Assembly: GCF_019774615.1 (NCBI RefSeq)
Contig: NZ_CP081497.1
Span: 2,542,001-2,606,000 of the forward strand
Reading direction: 5' to 3'
Source: Streptomyces sp. BHT-5-2
GTDB lineage: Bacteria; Actinomycetota; Actinomycetes; Streptomycetales; Streptomycetaceae
Length of the DNA: 64,000 bases
In this document: positions 1-7,414 of the stretch, in pieces
Layout of the letters: each line of letters begins with the position of its first letter
Numbering within the stretch: position 1 is the first letter of the stretch
Position numbers and translations under genes: made by a program
Notes under the pieces: generated by a model
What the model saw: the letters and a program-made list of their open reading frames with translations, nothing else
What the model was told of the DNA's origin: nothing
Database searches by the model: none

Positions 1-434
1 TCCAGTCAGGCGGTGGTGGCCTGGTCTCCACCGTGGATGACTACCACGCCTACTTCCAGATGCTGCTGAACGGCGGAACGCACGCGGGCGAGCGGATCCT
101 GTCCCGGCCCGCAGTCGAGCTGATGACCACCAACTGTCTTACGCCCGAGCAGAACGCCGCCCGCAGCGCCATGGCCCGGGACAACGTCCACATCTCCTTC
201 GGCCAAGGCCAGCACGGCGGTTGGGGCTACGGCATGGCAGTACGCACCTACCGCGGCGACTACGCGCCCATCGGCCAGTTCGGCTGGGACGGCGGAACCG
301 GCACCACCACCTACGCCGACCCCCACAACCAACTCGCCGGCACCCTCCTCACCCAGGTCGGGATGTCCACCCCGGACTCGGCCCGCCTCATCCACGACTT
401 CTGGACCACCGTCTACCAAGCCATCGACAACTAG
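1..434 (+). CDS. Serine hydrolase (class C beta-lactamase-like), C-terminal part
   Basis: The window opens inside this gene; the frame is already open at base 3 and runs to TAG at 432-434. The visible ~144 residues resemble the C-terminal lobe of penicillin-binding-protein-like serine hydrolases. A Ser/Thr-rich stretch (GGLVSTVDDYHAYFQMLL) matches the helix where the family sets its active-site roof. The GWDGGTGTTTYADP segment fits the HTG/KTG-equivalent strand, followed by a C-terminal helix. The catalytic SxxK and YxN motifs would lie upstream, outside the window. Family membership is inferred from overall pattern; substrate is unknown (esterase, beta-lactamase or D-aminopeptidase are all possible). 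Confidence 0.75.
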   Translation, partial: QSGGGGLVSTVDDYHAYFQMLLNGGTHAGERILSRPAVELMTTNCLTPEQNAARSAMARDNVHISFGQGQHGGWGYGMAVRTYRGDYAPIGQFGWDGGTGTTTYADPHNQLAGTLLTQVGMSTPDSARLIHDFWTTVYQAIDN

Positions 435-668
435 GCGCTGGACGAGGGGGCGTTGGAAGAGTCATCGCAGGAGGTCAGCCGACGGCACGTGGGAAAGGAT
501 CCTGCTTGTGGTGGTTCGTGGATTCGGCTCGTCAAGCCCCCTCCAGCCATTCCCAGCCAGCAGCGATGACCGGTTCGGTGTCGGTGGCATCGCCTGATGC
601 GGAAGTAGATGTCCGTATGGAGGGAGCAGGCTGCGCCGCCGACAGACCAGGCACACTGCCTGCCTGAT

Positions 669-1943
669 TCAGCGCGCGAAGGAGACCTCCGGATAGTGCT
701 GGGAGGGGCCGTTGAGCAGGTGGCCGTGCCGGTGACGCAGTTCCTTGTCGAAGAAGGCTGCGAGGTAGGCACGTTGGATCTCGATGGCGCGCTCGGGGGC
801 GATCGTGCCGAGTGTCTGGACGAGTTGGGCGGGCGTTTTCTGGAAGGGGCCGGGCGCCTGCTGGAAGAAAGCCTCCCAGTCCAGGAAGGAGAGGTGCTCG
901 GCGCCGCGCAGTTTCAGGTCGTACCGCTCGCCGTGGAGGTGTTTCCAGAACCTTGCCCAGCTCCCGTCGGTGTCGCGGTTGTGGTGCTGGGAACTGAACA
1001 GCAGGAAGGGGCGGTTGAGGCCCCGGGTGATCTCCGGCCCGAAGAACTGTCCGTCCAGGTCCGCACCGGCGCCGATCCGGTGGTCCGCCTGCATGGCCGC
1101 CGGCACCGTTCCTCCGCCGAGCGAAGCGCCGAACATTCCGATGCGGTTCATGTCTATCGCGTGGGACAGCCCGTGGGGGAGATGCGCATGGTCCACGTCC
1201 GGGTTGCGGCCGTGTGCGACGGCGGCCAGTTGGTCGATGACGAAGCGGGTGTCGGCGACCCGGACGGCGAACACGCGGGTCGCGGGGGTGCCTGGCGGCA
1301 TGGCGCTCACTTCCACCCGCCCGCCGGGGAACTGCACTTCGCCGCTCTCGTGGGTGTCGTCGAGGGTGACGACCAGGTAGCCGCGGCTGGCCAGGTCTTC
1401 GACGAGCGCGGTGCTCGTCGTGCGGTCCGAGCCCCGGCCGGGCGAGTACAGCACGACCGGCAATTTGCCCGCCCTGTGATCGACCGGAGCGCCGGTGTGT
1501 CCGGCGGTGGTGGGCAGTGTCACCGTGTTCGGCGGCACCTGCATGGCGGCCAGGAGGTGCGCGGCTGCGGCGGACTGCATCCAGGGCGCGGCAGGGTAGT
1601 GGGCGGTGTGCGTGGCCGGATACCACAGCGAAACCATCAGCTCGCGCGGCCGACTGCCCGGCAGCCACGGATCCGTGCGATGCGGATCGACCAGATGGAG
1701 GTCGACCGTCCCGACCCGATAGCGCCCGGTCGGGGCGGGAAGCGTCAGCTGGCCCGGGACGTTCGCCTTGCCAGGCCCGTTCGCCTCGTCCAGCGGCACT
1801 GCCTTGGCCGCGGGCGCCACTGTGTTTTTCCCGGCAGCGGCGGCTGATCCGATCCCGGCGCTCAGGAGGACTGCCAGGGCTCCCGTGGTACCGGCGACTC
1901 GGGCCCGCATCCGGCTGCGGGGTTTTCTCCGTGCGTGTTTCAC
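669..1943 (-). CDS. Secreted alpha/beta hydrolase, PAF-acetylhydrolase-like lipase
   Basis: A 424-residue protein when started at GTG 1943, which has GGGAGGG about 7 bases upstream. An Arg/Lys-rich N terminus, a hydrophobic stretch (TGALAVLLSAGIGS) and an Ala-rich cleavage region form a Sec or Tat-like signal peptide. The body fits the plasma PAF-acetylhydrolase/dienelactone-hydrolase fold: an oxyanion-hole strand (VVLYSPGRGS), the nucleophile elbow GASLGG with Ser about residue 274, an Asp in GADLDGQF, and a late His in GAEHLSF. Such enzymes cleave short acyl esters outside the cell. The start codon overlaps the stop of a 38-codon leader ORF (GTGA), so translation is probably coupled. Its upstream region is a diverged inverted copy of that of the protease at 3110. 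Confidence 0.85.
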   Translation of the reverse strand: MKHARRKPRSRMRARVAGTTGALAVLLSAGIGSAAAAGKNTVAPAAKAVPLDEANGPGKANVPGQLTLPAPTGRYRVGTVDLHLVDPHRTDPWLPGSRPRELMVSLWYPATHTAHYPAAPWMQSAAAAHLLAAMQVPPNTVTLPTTAGHTGAPVDHRAGKLPVVLYSPGRGSDRTTSTALVEDLASRGYLVVTLDDTHESGEVQFPGGRVEVSAMPPGTPATRVFAVRVADTRFVIDQLAAVAHGRNPDVDHAHLPHGLSHAIDMNRIGMFGASLGGGTVPAAMQADHRIGAGADLDGQFFGPEITRGLNRPFLLFSSQHHNRDTDGSWARFWKHLHGERYDLKLRGAEHLSFLDWEAFFQQAPGPFQKTPAQLVQTLGTIAPERAIEIQRAYLAAFFDKELRHRHGHLLNGPSQHYPEVSFAR

Positions 1944-2056
1944 GCGCAGCCCTCCCTGAGGGGGTATCGCTCCGTGTTCAGCACCTGGCGGCACCCGGCG
2001 GCGACCGCGACTGTCGCCAAGCCGCTCCTGGGTGTGGAGAGTCGGGGAGAGCGCAT
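1940..2056 (-). pseudogene. Leader ORF: truncated signal-peptide remnant upstream of the lipase
   Basis: ATG at 2056 begins a 38-codon frame whose first ~21 residues (MRSPRLSTPRSGLATVAVAA) resemble the signal peptide of the protease at 3110 (MRFRRAFTLRRTSATVAAAV). The DNA before the ATG is also shared with that gene (CACGAAAGAGTTGAGA). The frame ends at a TGA that overlaps the lipase GTG by sharing bases. I read it as the surviving 5' end of a lost protease-like gene into which the lipase is now fused transcriptionally. It may still be translated and couple ribosomes onto the lipase start. Confidence 0.6.
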
Positions 2057-2163
2057 GTCTCAACTCTTTCGTGCGGGGGATACGCAGGGCATGCCAGGGG
2101 AGTCTTCGCAGGTGAACGCGATGCGGGAGGGAGAAGCGCAGGTCTATGCCCTGGGGTAGGGAA

Positions 2164-2193
2164 TTATTACAGCCCTGATAGCCCCTATGGCAA
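2164..2193 (-). promoter_or_regulatory. Predicted promoter of the lipase transcript
   Basis: On the minus strand, -35 TTGCCA (2193-2188), an 18-base spacer and -10 TAATAA (2169-2164). The same -35, the same 18-base spacing and a nearly identical -10 occur in the homologous region before the protease gene, which supports the assignment. The leader ORF begins about 108 bases downstream. Confidence 0.55.
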
Positions 2194-2252
2194 TGATGCT
2201 CCATCAACCCCCTTGATCTACCGGAGAGTAGGTTGGGTAATGCATTACAGCA

Positions 2253-2287
2253 CCGTGTTGATTACCCACGCTCGGTAATCAACACGG
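2253..2287. promoter_or_regulatory. Perfect 14-bp-arm palindrome upstream of the lipase promoter
   Basis: CCGTGTTGATTACC and GGTAATCAACACGG form perfect 14-base arms around a 7-base spacer (CACGCTC). The site is about 60 bases upstream of the -35 box, a typical place for an activator. The counterpart before the protease (2874-2914) keeps the core but has different, still complementary outer arms. It is therefore likely a protein-binding site or structured element rather than chance. Confidence 0.55.
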
Positions 2288-2681
2288 CGACGTAGCACCT
2301 GATTTGGGATTGGTTGTCGGGTGGCATTACTGGCCGCAGTCGCTAGTGACGGCGCATCAGTTCATCGGGTGGGCCGTTTCGAGTTGTTGAGCTGCCGGTG
2401 GGCGTCGAGCCGGTCGACGGTGTCCGTGGTCATGTGCGCCCAGGGTCAGTGGTGGATGCGACGGAGGTAGCGGTGGCGTCCGGCGGTGATGAGCTGGGCG
2501 CCGCCGTGGATCTTCTCCGGTCGGGCCAGTCGGCGAGCCGGGCGGACGAACGAGGAACGGGCCGCCGAGGCGCCGAGGTCCCACGCCATCGCGATCACCA
2601 GAAGGCGCGAACCGACCGATCGCCCAGTGTCGTCGCGGGCGCCGCGCGGCGACCGGCGCGAGGGCTCTGCGACCGCGACAC

Positions 2682-2800
2682 GTCGAGCGCGCCATCAACG
2701 GGAAGCCCTGCCAAGGCATCGCTACCAGCTACGGCAAAACACCGGAGAGTTACCCGCGGGACTCCGTCTCCACGCGGCGACCATCCGAATCCAGCCTCAT
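2682..2800 (+). pseudogene. Remnant of an IS5-family transposase C terminus
   Basis: Reading from 2682 gives VERAINGKPCQGIATSYGK followed by TPESY, which matches the end of IS5-type transposases (NxVERxxNKLKxWRGxATRYDKTPESYLAGLxL). After TPESY the match continues in a different frame (AGLRLHAATIRIQ), so at least one frameshift is present. Nothing upstream could be joined into an intact transposase. The remnant lies between the two inverted promoter copies. The rest of 2290-2870 shows no convincing gene. Confidence 0.55.
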
Positions 2801-2873
2801 GCAAGCCTATTGTTCGCAGTCGAAGGCGCCGCAGAAATACCACCCGGTAACCGGTCTCAAATCGGGCGCTAAG

Positions 2874-2914
2874 CCGCCGCGTTGATCACTGAGCGTGGGT
2901 AATCAATGCGGCGG
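2874..2914. promoter_or_regulatory. Imperfect palindrome upstream of the protease promoter
   Basis: Left arm CCGCCGCGTTGATCAC (2874-2889) pairs with right arm GGTAATCAATGCGGCGG (2898-2914), with a few internal mismatches. The core TTGATnAC and the spacer letters GAGCGTG are shared with the palindrome before the lipase read on its coding strand. The outer bases differ between copies but stay complementary within each copy. Confidence 0.5.
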
Positions 2915-2972
2915 CGTAAAGTCTAGTCCAGCCCTACCCTCTGGTAGCACAAGCCTGTTTGATGGAGCGTCA

Positions 2973-3002
2973 TTGCCATCGCGGCTTCAAGTGTTGTAAT
3001 AC
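2973..3002 (+). promoter_or_regulatory. Predicted promoter of the protease operon
   Basis: -35 TTGCCA at 2973-2978, an 18-base spacer and -10 TAATAC at 2997-3002. This is the same arrangement as before the lipase on the other strand. The ATG of the protease is 108 bases further on. Surrounding leader sequence (GGCATAGAC, CACGAAAGAGTTGAGA) is also conserved between the two copies. Confidence 0.55.
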
Positions 3003-3109
3003 TTCACTGCCTCAGGGCATAGACGTTCGCTTCCCGACTCTGGATCGCATTCAACTGCGCAGACGCCGTGGCATGCCCTGGGTAACCCCCCACACGAAAG
3101 AGTTGAGAT

Positions 3110-3955
3110 ATGCGCTTTCGCCGAGCCTTCACGCTGAGGAGAACCTCAGCGACGGTCGCGGCGGCCGTGGTCGCCGCCGGACTCCTCCTCACCCTCGGAA
3201 GCCTCGCCCAGGCGGGCTCTGCCACCGGAACCATCACCGGTGGCCAGGACCACTACGGCACCGTCAACAAACGCCAAGCACCCAACCTTTCCGCCAAGAT
3301 AGTGGGAAGGGCCGACGTCGGCAGCACGGTCTCCATGTCCTGTCAGGTGCGGGGCGACAGCGTCAAAGGCGACTCCCGCTGGATCCGGTCCGACTCGGGA
3401 TCCTTCTACATAGCCCATGCGTTCATCAAGGAGAACACCGACCACCTGCCGGCCTGCTCCTCGTCCGCAGGCGGACGGGTCACCCTCAACATCTCCATGC
3501 AGAAGCAGGTCCAGAACCAATGGTGCTGGGATGCCTCCGGCCTGACCATCGCCAAGTACTGGGGATACAACCAGTACAGCCAGAACGACTTCTGCCGGCT
3601 CGCCGCCCAGAACGGCAACCTCGACTGCAACAACCAGCCCGCCACGCTCGACGACATGGCCAACGCCTGGTCCAGCATGGGCTTCTCCAACACCGGAAAC
3701 GACCTGTACGGAAGCGCGTCCTTCTCGGAAACGGGCAACGAGATCAGCGGCGGCCGACCGTTCGCGGTACGCATCGGATGGAATTCCGGCGGCGGCCACA
3801 TGAATGTCATCTACGGGTACGACCCATCGTCAAACACCATCGCGGTCGGCGACCCCTGGCCTTCCACCCAGACCTACACCTGGTGGAACTACAACGACTA
3901 CGTCAACAACTCGTCGTTCCGGTGGACCCATTCCCGCATCGGCATTCACAAATAG
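3110..3955 (+). CDS. Secreted papain-like cysteine protease with SH3-like domain
   Basis: A 281-residue protein. Residues 1-37 are a signal peptide with twin basic start and an AQA cleavage region. Residues ~45-108 resemble a bacterial SH3 domain (a substrate- or wall-binding module). Residues ~124-280 are a papain-like fold of the AvrRpt2/C39-like type. QNQWCWDAS carries the catalytic Cys139, GGGHMNVIYGYD carries His230, and the following VGDPW supplies a likely third residue, Asp248. The ATG was chosen because the upstream homology to the lipase leader ends exactly there. The next gene starts 11 bases downstream, so the two are probably one operon. Its substrate is unknown. Confidence 0.88.
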   Translation: MRFRRAFTLRRTSATVAAAVVAAGLLLTLGSLAQAGSATGTITGGQDHYGTVNKRQAPNLSAKIVGRADVGSTVSMSCQVRGDSVKGDSRWIRSDSGSFYIAHAFIKENTDHLPACSSSAGGRVTLNISMQKQVQNQWCWDASGLTIAKYWGYNQYSQNDFCRLAAQNGNLDCNNQPATLDDMANAWSSMGFSNTGNDLYGSASFSETGNEISGGRPFAVRIGWNSGGGHMNVIYGYDPSSNTIAVGDPWPSTQTYTWWNYNDYVNNSSFRWTHSRIGIHK

Positions 3956-3966
3956 GACGGGCAGCA

Positions 3967-4875
3967 ATGCGCAGCAAGAAGACTTCCATAGCCCGGGGTG
4001 CTGCTCGCTTCGCAGGAATGACCCTCGGCGCGACGCTCTGCACGTCAGCATTCCTCGGTACACAGGCACAGGCCGCCGACGGACCGGCGGGCGCACCCGA
4101 CTACCAAGGCGCTCGCCAGGTGCTGCAGTCACCACAGGTCCACGACACTGTCAACCGCTTCCTCAACGCCGCGGACTCCAATGGGAATTCAGGTGCGGAC
4201 GGCGGTCAGGAGGCCACCGCACCCCTGGCCACGGGATCACACGACGCCTCGCAAGCCTTCAGCCTGAAAGAACCGGTCGCGATGTATGAGATCACCCCCG
4301 ATTTCATCAGCGGAAAGGCAAAAGCCACCCCGGCCGGCGCGCTCCGGGTGTCACATCTGGCCTCCGAGGTGAACGGCGCGAACGGCCATCGCGCCACCGT
4401 CCTGCTAGCCGACCAGACGTCCCCCTCGACGGGTGGGAAGTCGTCCCCCGTCACGGGCGGGAAGTGGCATCTGGCTGGAATTCAGGACGGCAACACCGAC
4501 ATCGGCTACGCCAAGCAGGCCACATCGGACTCGACGGTGTTCAGCGAGCCGCAGATCCACGCCTGGTACCGGCTCGCGAACGGCACGGTCCACCCTCTCA
4601 ACCAGGAAGCGGTCTCCGGCCTCGGCGGGCAGCGACCGATGTCGCTCACCGCCTACCAGAAGCTGGTGCACGACCGGTACGCCGACAAACTGCCGGGGTC
4701 GACATACGACCGCAAGGGCCTGGCCGGCGGATACAAGCTCGCCGCCCCGGCGCACAACGCCCCGTCCTCGACACCGACGCTGCTCGGCGCCTCGGGATCG
4801 CTCGCCCTCGCGCTCGCCGGCGGTGCGTTCGGGTTCCGCGTCCACCGCAAGCGGACGCGCACCCGGACCAGTTGA
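3967..4875 (+). CDS. Secreted, C-terminally membrane-anchored protein of unknown function
   Basis: A 302-residue protein starting at ATG 3967, 11 bases after the protease stop. Residues 1-37 form a signal peptide with an AQAAD cleavage site. The ectodomain has no family I recognise; it is rich in Asp, Gly and Ser. Near the C terminus a hydrophobic segment (LLGASGSLALALAGGAFGF) is followed by a very basic tail (RVHRKRTRTRTS), the layout of a type I membrane anchor. There is no LPxTG or LAxTG motif. Position directly behind the protease suggests that it is the protease's surface partner, substrate or inhibitor; this is inference only. Confidence 0.75.
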   Translation: MRSKKTSIARGAARFAGMTLGATLCTSAFLGTQAQAADGPAGAPDYQGARQVLQSPQVHDTVNRFLNAADSNGNSGADGGQEATAPLATGSHDASQAFSLKEPVAMYEITPDFISGKAKATPAGALRVSHLASEVNGANGHRATVLLADQTSPSTGGKSSPVTGGKWHLAGIQDGNTDIGYAKQATSDSTVFSEPQIHAWYRLANGTVHPLNQEAVSGLGGQRPMSLTAYQKLVHDRYADKLPGSTYDRKGLAGGYKLAAPAHNAPSSTPTLLGASGSLALALAGGAFGFRVHRKRTRTRTS

Positions 4876-5117
4876 CGCGTACACCTGCAACACGATGTGC
4901 GCGCAGGAGAGTTGAACGTCGGTCCATGCCTTGCCGCCCATGGGCGGATTCAATAGATTCTCGCAACGCGTGAGGTGAGGTCGTTCTCCAGAAGCCTGGA
5001 GAGGCGCTCGGCTGGGCTGTCCCAGCCGATTCCCCGAGTTCGCGCATCAACGGGCCGCCCGGATCGTCCGGGGAGCGCGCCGAGGGTTGGCTGGCGCGGC
5101 CGGGACGGTGACCAGCA

Positions 5118-5161
5118 AAAGCGGAAGTTCCCGATCGCGCGGATCGGGGACTTCCGCCTTT
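5118..5161. terminator. Bidirectional hairpin terminator
   Basis: AAAGCGGAAGTTCCCGATC and its near-complement GATCGGGGACTTCCGCCTTT enclose a 5-base loop. The stem is about 17 bp with one mismatch and is flanked by A-rich and T-rich ends on either strand. It lies between convergent genes ending at 4875 and 5225. The rest of the 4876-5224 gap holds nothing else that I recognise. Confidence 0.75.
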
Positions 5162-5224
5162 GCGAGCACGGCCGGAGGGCGTCGGGGCGGACCCCTGGTG
5201 CGGCCCCGGGTGCCGGGTGCCCGT

Positions 5225-5668
5225 TTACGCGGCCGGGGTGAGTTCGGCGCGGCCGAACAGCAGCGCGTAGCCGGCGGGGAGCTGGTGGAGGATGCGGGTG
5301 ATGAGGTCGGGGCCGGCATGGGCGGCGACGGCCGCGAAGACGGAGCCGGTGTCCCACCGGGTCGTGGCCAGGGAGGCGCCGGAACGGACAGCGAGGTCCT
5401 TGACGAAGGCCCAGCCGGTCAGCGGCTGGGTGTCAGGGATCTGCGCGGTCAGGACACGTGCGGCCTCCAGGGGCAGGCAGGCGGCCAGGGCGACGCGTTC
5501 GTCGCCGGTCAGCTGGCGTCCCAGCCCCGAAAGGACCAGGCGGACGGCTTCCTCGGCTCTCTCGCGAGTCGGGTACGCGCCTTCGTAGCGGACCTTCTCC
5601 AGCATCTGCTCATACGCCGTCCCGTACGGCTGCTGGTGCTCAAGCGGTACGCGCACGTCGGAGATCAC
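5225..5668 (-). CDS. DUF2267 family protein
   Basis: A 147-residue soluble protein of the DUF2267 type. The family pattern appears as a TREAEEAVRLVLSGL-like helix, a cluster of Leu around LPLEAARVL, and the closing segment LHQLPAGYALLFGRAEL. The last is almost repeated in the neighbouring DUF2267 gene (LLQLPAGYDLLFGRPRL). No enzymatic role is established for the family. It often sits with stress genes in actinobacteria, which fits the nearby hsp18. It was probably produced by tandem duplication with the gene at 5728. Confidence 0.8.
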   Translation of the reverse strand: MISDVRVPLEHQQPYGTAYEQMLEKVRYEGAYPTRERAEEAVRLVLSGLGRQLTGDERVALAACLPLEAARVLTAQIPDTQPLTGWAFVKDLAVRSGASLATTRWDTGSVFAAVAAHAGPDLITRILHQLPAGYALLFGRAELTPAA

Positions 5669-5727
5669 TGCGGTGCATGCCTTTCGTGAAGCCAGGGTGG
5701 AGTGGTGCCGGTGTGCGACACCGGTGG

Positions 5728-6123
5728 TCAGGTGAGCCGGGGGCGGCCGAAGAGGAGGTCGTAGCCGGCGGGGAGCTGGAGGAGGACCTGGCCGAGCAGG
5801 TCGTCACCGATGGCATCGGCGACCGTGGACAGCACGGCGCTGACGTCCCAGGCGGCGGTCCGCTCGGTGGCGCCCTCGATCCAGGCCGCGGTCGCCCGCA
5901 CGAACCGCTCCGGCGACAGCGGCTCGGCGCTCTGCAGCGGGTTGAGCAGGATCAAAGCGAAGCCCTCCGGCAGCCGTGCCGCGAGCTGGGCGCGTACCTC
6001 GCCGACCAGGTGCGCGCCGAGCAGGGCGAGCACCACACGGGCCGCACGCTCGGCTTCCTCCACAGTGCCGTACTCGCCGCGTTCCTTCACGTGGTCGAGG
6101 AACGCTTCGCGTCGCAGAGTCAT
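5728..6123 (-). CDS. DUF2267 family protein (paralogue)
   Basis: A 131-residue protein from ATG 6123 (MTLRREAFLDHVKERGEY), with AAGGGG 11 bases upstream; a GTG at 6135 is an alternative. It is the paralogue of the protein at 5225, with the same order of motifs (EEAERAARVVLALLG, LPEGFALILL, LLQLPAGYDLLFG). The two sequences have diverged considerably outside these motifs, so the duplication is not recent. It follows hsp18 by about 100 bases on the same strand and may be cotranscribed with it. Function is unknown. Confidence 0.82.
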   Translation of the reverse strand: MTLRREAFLDHVKERGEYGTVEEAERAARVVLALLGAHLVGEVRAQLAARLPEGFALILLNPLQSAEPLSPERFVRATAAWIEGATERTAAWDVSAVLSTVADAIGDDLLGQVLLQLPAGYDLLFGRPRLT

Positions 6124-6221
6124 CTCGACCGCCACCCCTTCTTCTTCGGACTGCCCACGGGGTGCGGAGGGCGGGCGAGGGGGAGATCCGGTGCCCGTCC
6201 TCCGCACCCGTCCGGCCGGTG

Positions 6222-6653
6222 TCAGCCGGAGATCTCCTTGTGGCCGGACCCGACGCCGATGGAGATCTTGCGGGGCTTGGCGCGCTCGGCGATCGGGATG
6301 CGCAGCGTGAGCACGCCCGCGTCGTAGTCGGCCTCGATGCGCTCGGTGTCGAGGGTGTCGGCGAGCACGATCTGGCGGGAGAAGACTCCCAGCGGCCGCT
6401 CGGACAGTTCCATCTGCACGTCGTCGGCCTTCGTCACCGGCCGGCGCTCGGCCTTGACCGTCAGCATGTTCCGCTCGACGTCGATGTCGATCGCCTCGGG
6501 GCTGACGCCGGGCAGGTCGAAGGCCACCACGTACTCGTCGCCCTCGCGGTAGGCGTCCATCGGCATCGCCGACGGCCTCGACCAGGTACCCGGGCCCACC
6601 AGCTGCTGCGCGAGCCGGTCCAGCTCACGGAAGGGGTCAGTGCGCATCAACAT
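6222..6653 (-). CDS. hsp18: Small heat-shock protein, Hsp18/Hsp20 family
   Basis: A 143-residue alpha-crystallin-domain chaperone that holds unfolding proteins during heat stress. The N-terminal arm (MLMRTDPFRELDRLAQQL) is typical of actinobacterial Hsp18. The crystallin domain runs from about residue 32 to 130, with YVVAFDLPGVSPEAIDIDVE, the GVFSRQIVLADTLD segment, and the conserved ADYDAGVLTLRIP (A-x-x-x-n-GVL signature). GGAGGT lies 10 bases before ATG 6653. The divergent gene at 6782 encodes a RheA-like regulator. Two operator palindromes lie between them, so heat derepression by RheA is the likely control. Confidence 0.92.
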   Translation of the reverse strand: MLMRTDPFRELDRLAQQLVGPGTWSRPSAMPMDAYREGDEYVVAFDLPGVSPEAIDIDVERNMLTVKAERRPVTKADDVQMELSERPLGVFSRQIVLADTLDTERIEADYDAGVLTLRIPIAERAKPRKISIGVGSGHKEISG

Positions 6654-6710
6654 TGTGAAAACACCTCCAGCAGGTTCAGGCAGTTGCTGCCAATGCGCCT
6701 CACTGACACC

Positions 6711-6739
6711 GTTGTAACATGTCATCCAATGGATGACAA
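6711..6739 (-). promoter_or_regulatory. Predicted hsp18 promoter
   Basis: On the minus strand, -35 TTGTCA (6739-6734), a 17-base spacer and -10 TACAAC (6716-6711). Operator 1 covers the -35 box and much of the spacer, so a bound repressor would block RNA polymerase. Confidence 0.55.
6720..6738. promoter_or_regulatory. RheA-type operator 1 (TGTCATC-N5-GATGACA)
   Basis: TGTCATC CAATG GATGACA is a perfect 7-base-arm inverted repeat. It matches exactly the operator form known for RheA, the thermosensing repressor of hsp18 in Streptomyces albus. It sits between hsp18 and the divergent regulator gene. Confidence 0.85.
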
Positions 6740-6745
6740 ACAAGA

Positions 6746-6764
6746 TGTCGTCAATGGGACGACA
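6746..6764. promoter_or_regulatory. RheA-type operator 2 (TGTCGTC-N5-GACGACA)
   Basis: A second perfect palindrome, TGTCGTC AATGG GACGACA. It differs from operator 1 by one compensated base in each arm, and its centre is 26 bases away. It ends 17 bases before the regulator start codon, suggesting autoregulation. Confidence 0.75.
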
Positions 6765-6781
6765 ACACGAGGGAGGTGCCC

Positions 6782-7414
6782 GTGACCCCGGCCGACCAGC
6801 CGTCCTCGTCCAGCACCGACGCCCACAGCCCGGCGTCGTTCCTCGCCGCAGCGGCGGCCCTGCACGCCATAGACGCCGCCCTGCGCGCCGCCCGGCACGA
6901 GACCCCAAACGCCCCCGACGCCCTCGGGCCGGGCCCGGAACAGGCCCTGGCCTCCTTGTCGCTGCTGCGGCAGGTACGCGAGCAACTCGCCGGGTGGGAG
7001 ACCGGCCTGATCGAAACGGCCCGCGACGCGGGCGCCAGTTGGGCCGACCTCGCCCACCCCCTCGGTGTCGCCAGCCGCCAGGCAGCCGAGCGCCGCTATC
7101 TGCGCGGCCGACCCGGCGCGGCCGGCACCACCGGCGAGCAGCGTGTCCAGGCCACCCGTCAGGCCCGGGCCGCCGACCGCACCGCCGCCGCCTGGGCCCG
7201 CCGCAACGCGGCAGACCTGCGCCGCCTCGCCGGGCAGATCACCGCCCTCACCGACCTTTCCCCCGCCGCCCGCCGCCCGCTCAGCGAGCTCCATGCGGCC
7301 CTCGCCCACGACGACCCCGCACGCCTCATCGCCCCCCTGGCCGCCGCCCGCCCCCACCTGGCTGGCGCCCACCCCGACCTCGCAGCCTGGCTCGACACCC
7401 TCGCACCCCCCTGA
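6782..7414 (+). CDS. RheA-like Hsp18 transcriptional regulator
   Basis: A 210-residue protein from GTG 6782 (GAGGGAGG 5-8 bases upstream; GTG 6776 is possible but overlaps that site). It is Ala-rich and helical. The central segment VREQLAGWETGLIETARDAG followed by ASWADLAHPLGVASRQAAERRY looks like a helix-turn-helix, the part expected to read the operators. The C-terminal half is a run of Ala/Leu helices with no ligand motif. Divergence from hsp18 across two RheA-type operators supports the assignment to the heat-sensing repressor of hsp18. The family link rests on context and the HTH pattern rather than a computed alignment. Confidence 0.75.
   Translation: MTPADQPSSSSTDAHSPASFLAAAAALHAIDAALRAARHETPNAPDALGPGPEQALASLSLLRQVREQLAGWETGLIETARDAGASWADLAHPLGVASRQAAERRYLRGRPGAAGTTGEQRVQATRQARAADRTAAAWARRNAADLRRLAGQITALTDLSPAARRPLSELHAALAHDDPARLIAPLAAARPHLAGAHPDLAAWLDTLAPP

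Noticed and set aside
532..1847. Long open frames (378 and 412 codons) overlapping the lipase gene in other frames and on the other strand
   Set aside because: They are shadows of a high-GC coding region; composition is Arg/Pro/Gly-rich, and the lipase frame has the catalytic motifs and a ribosome-binding site.
2959..3966. Extension of the membrane-anchored protein frame upstream to 2959 (638 codons)
   Set aside because: It runs through the leader and the protease gene in another frame; the real start is ATG 3967 with a signal peptide.
4778..4875. Sortase signal at the C terminus of the protease partner
   Set aside because: The hydrophobic segment and basic tail are present, but there is no LPxTG, LAxTG or similar motif.
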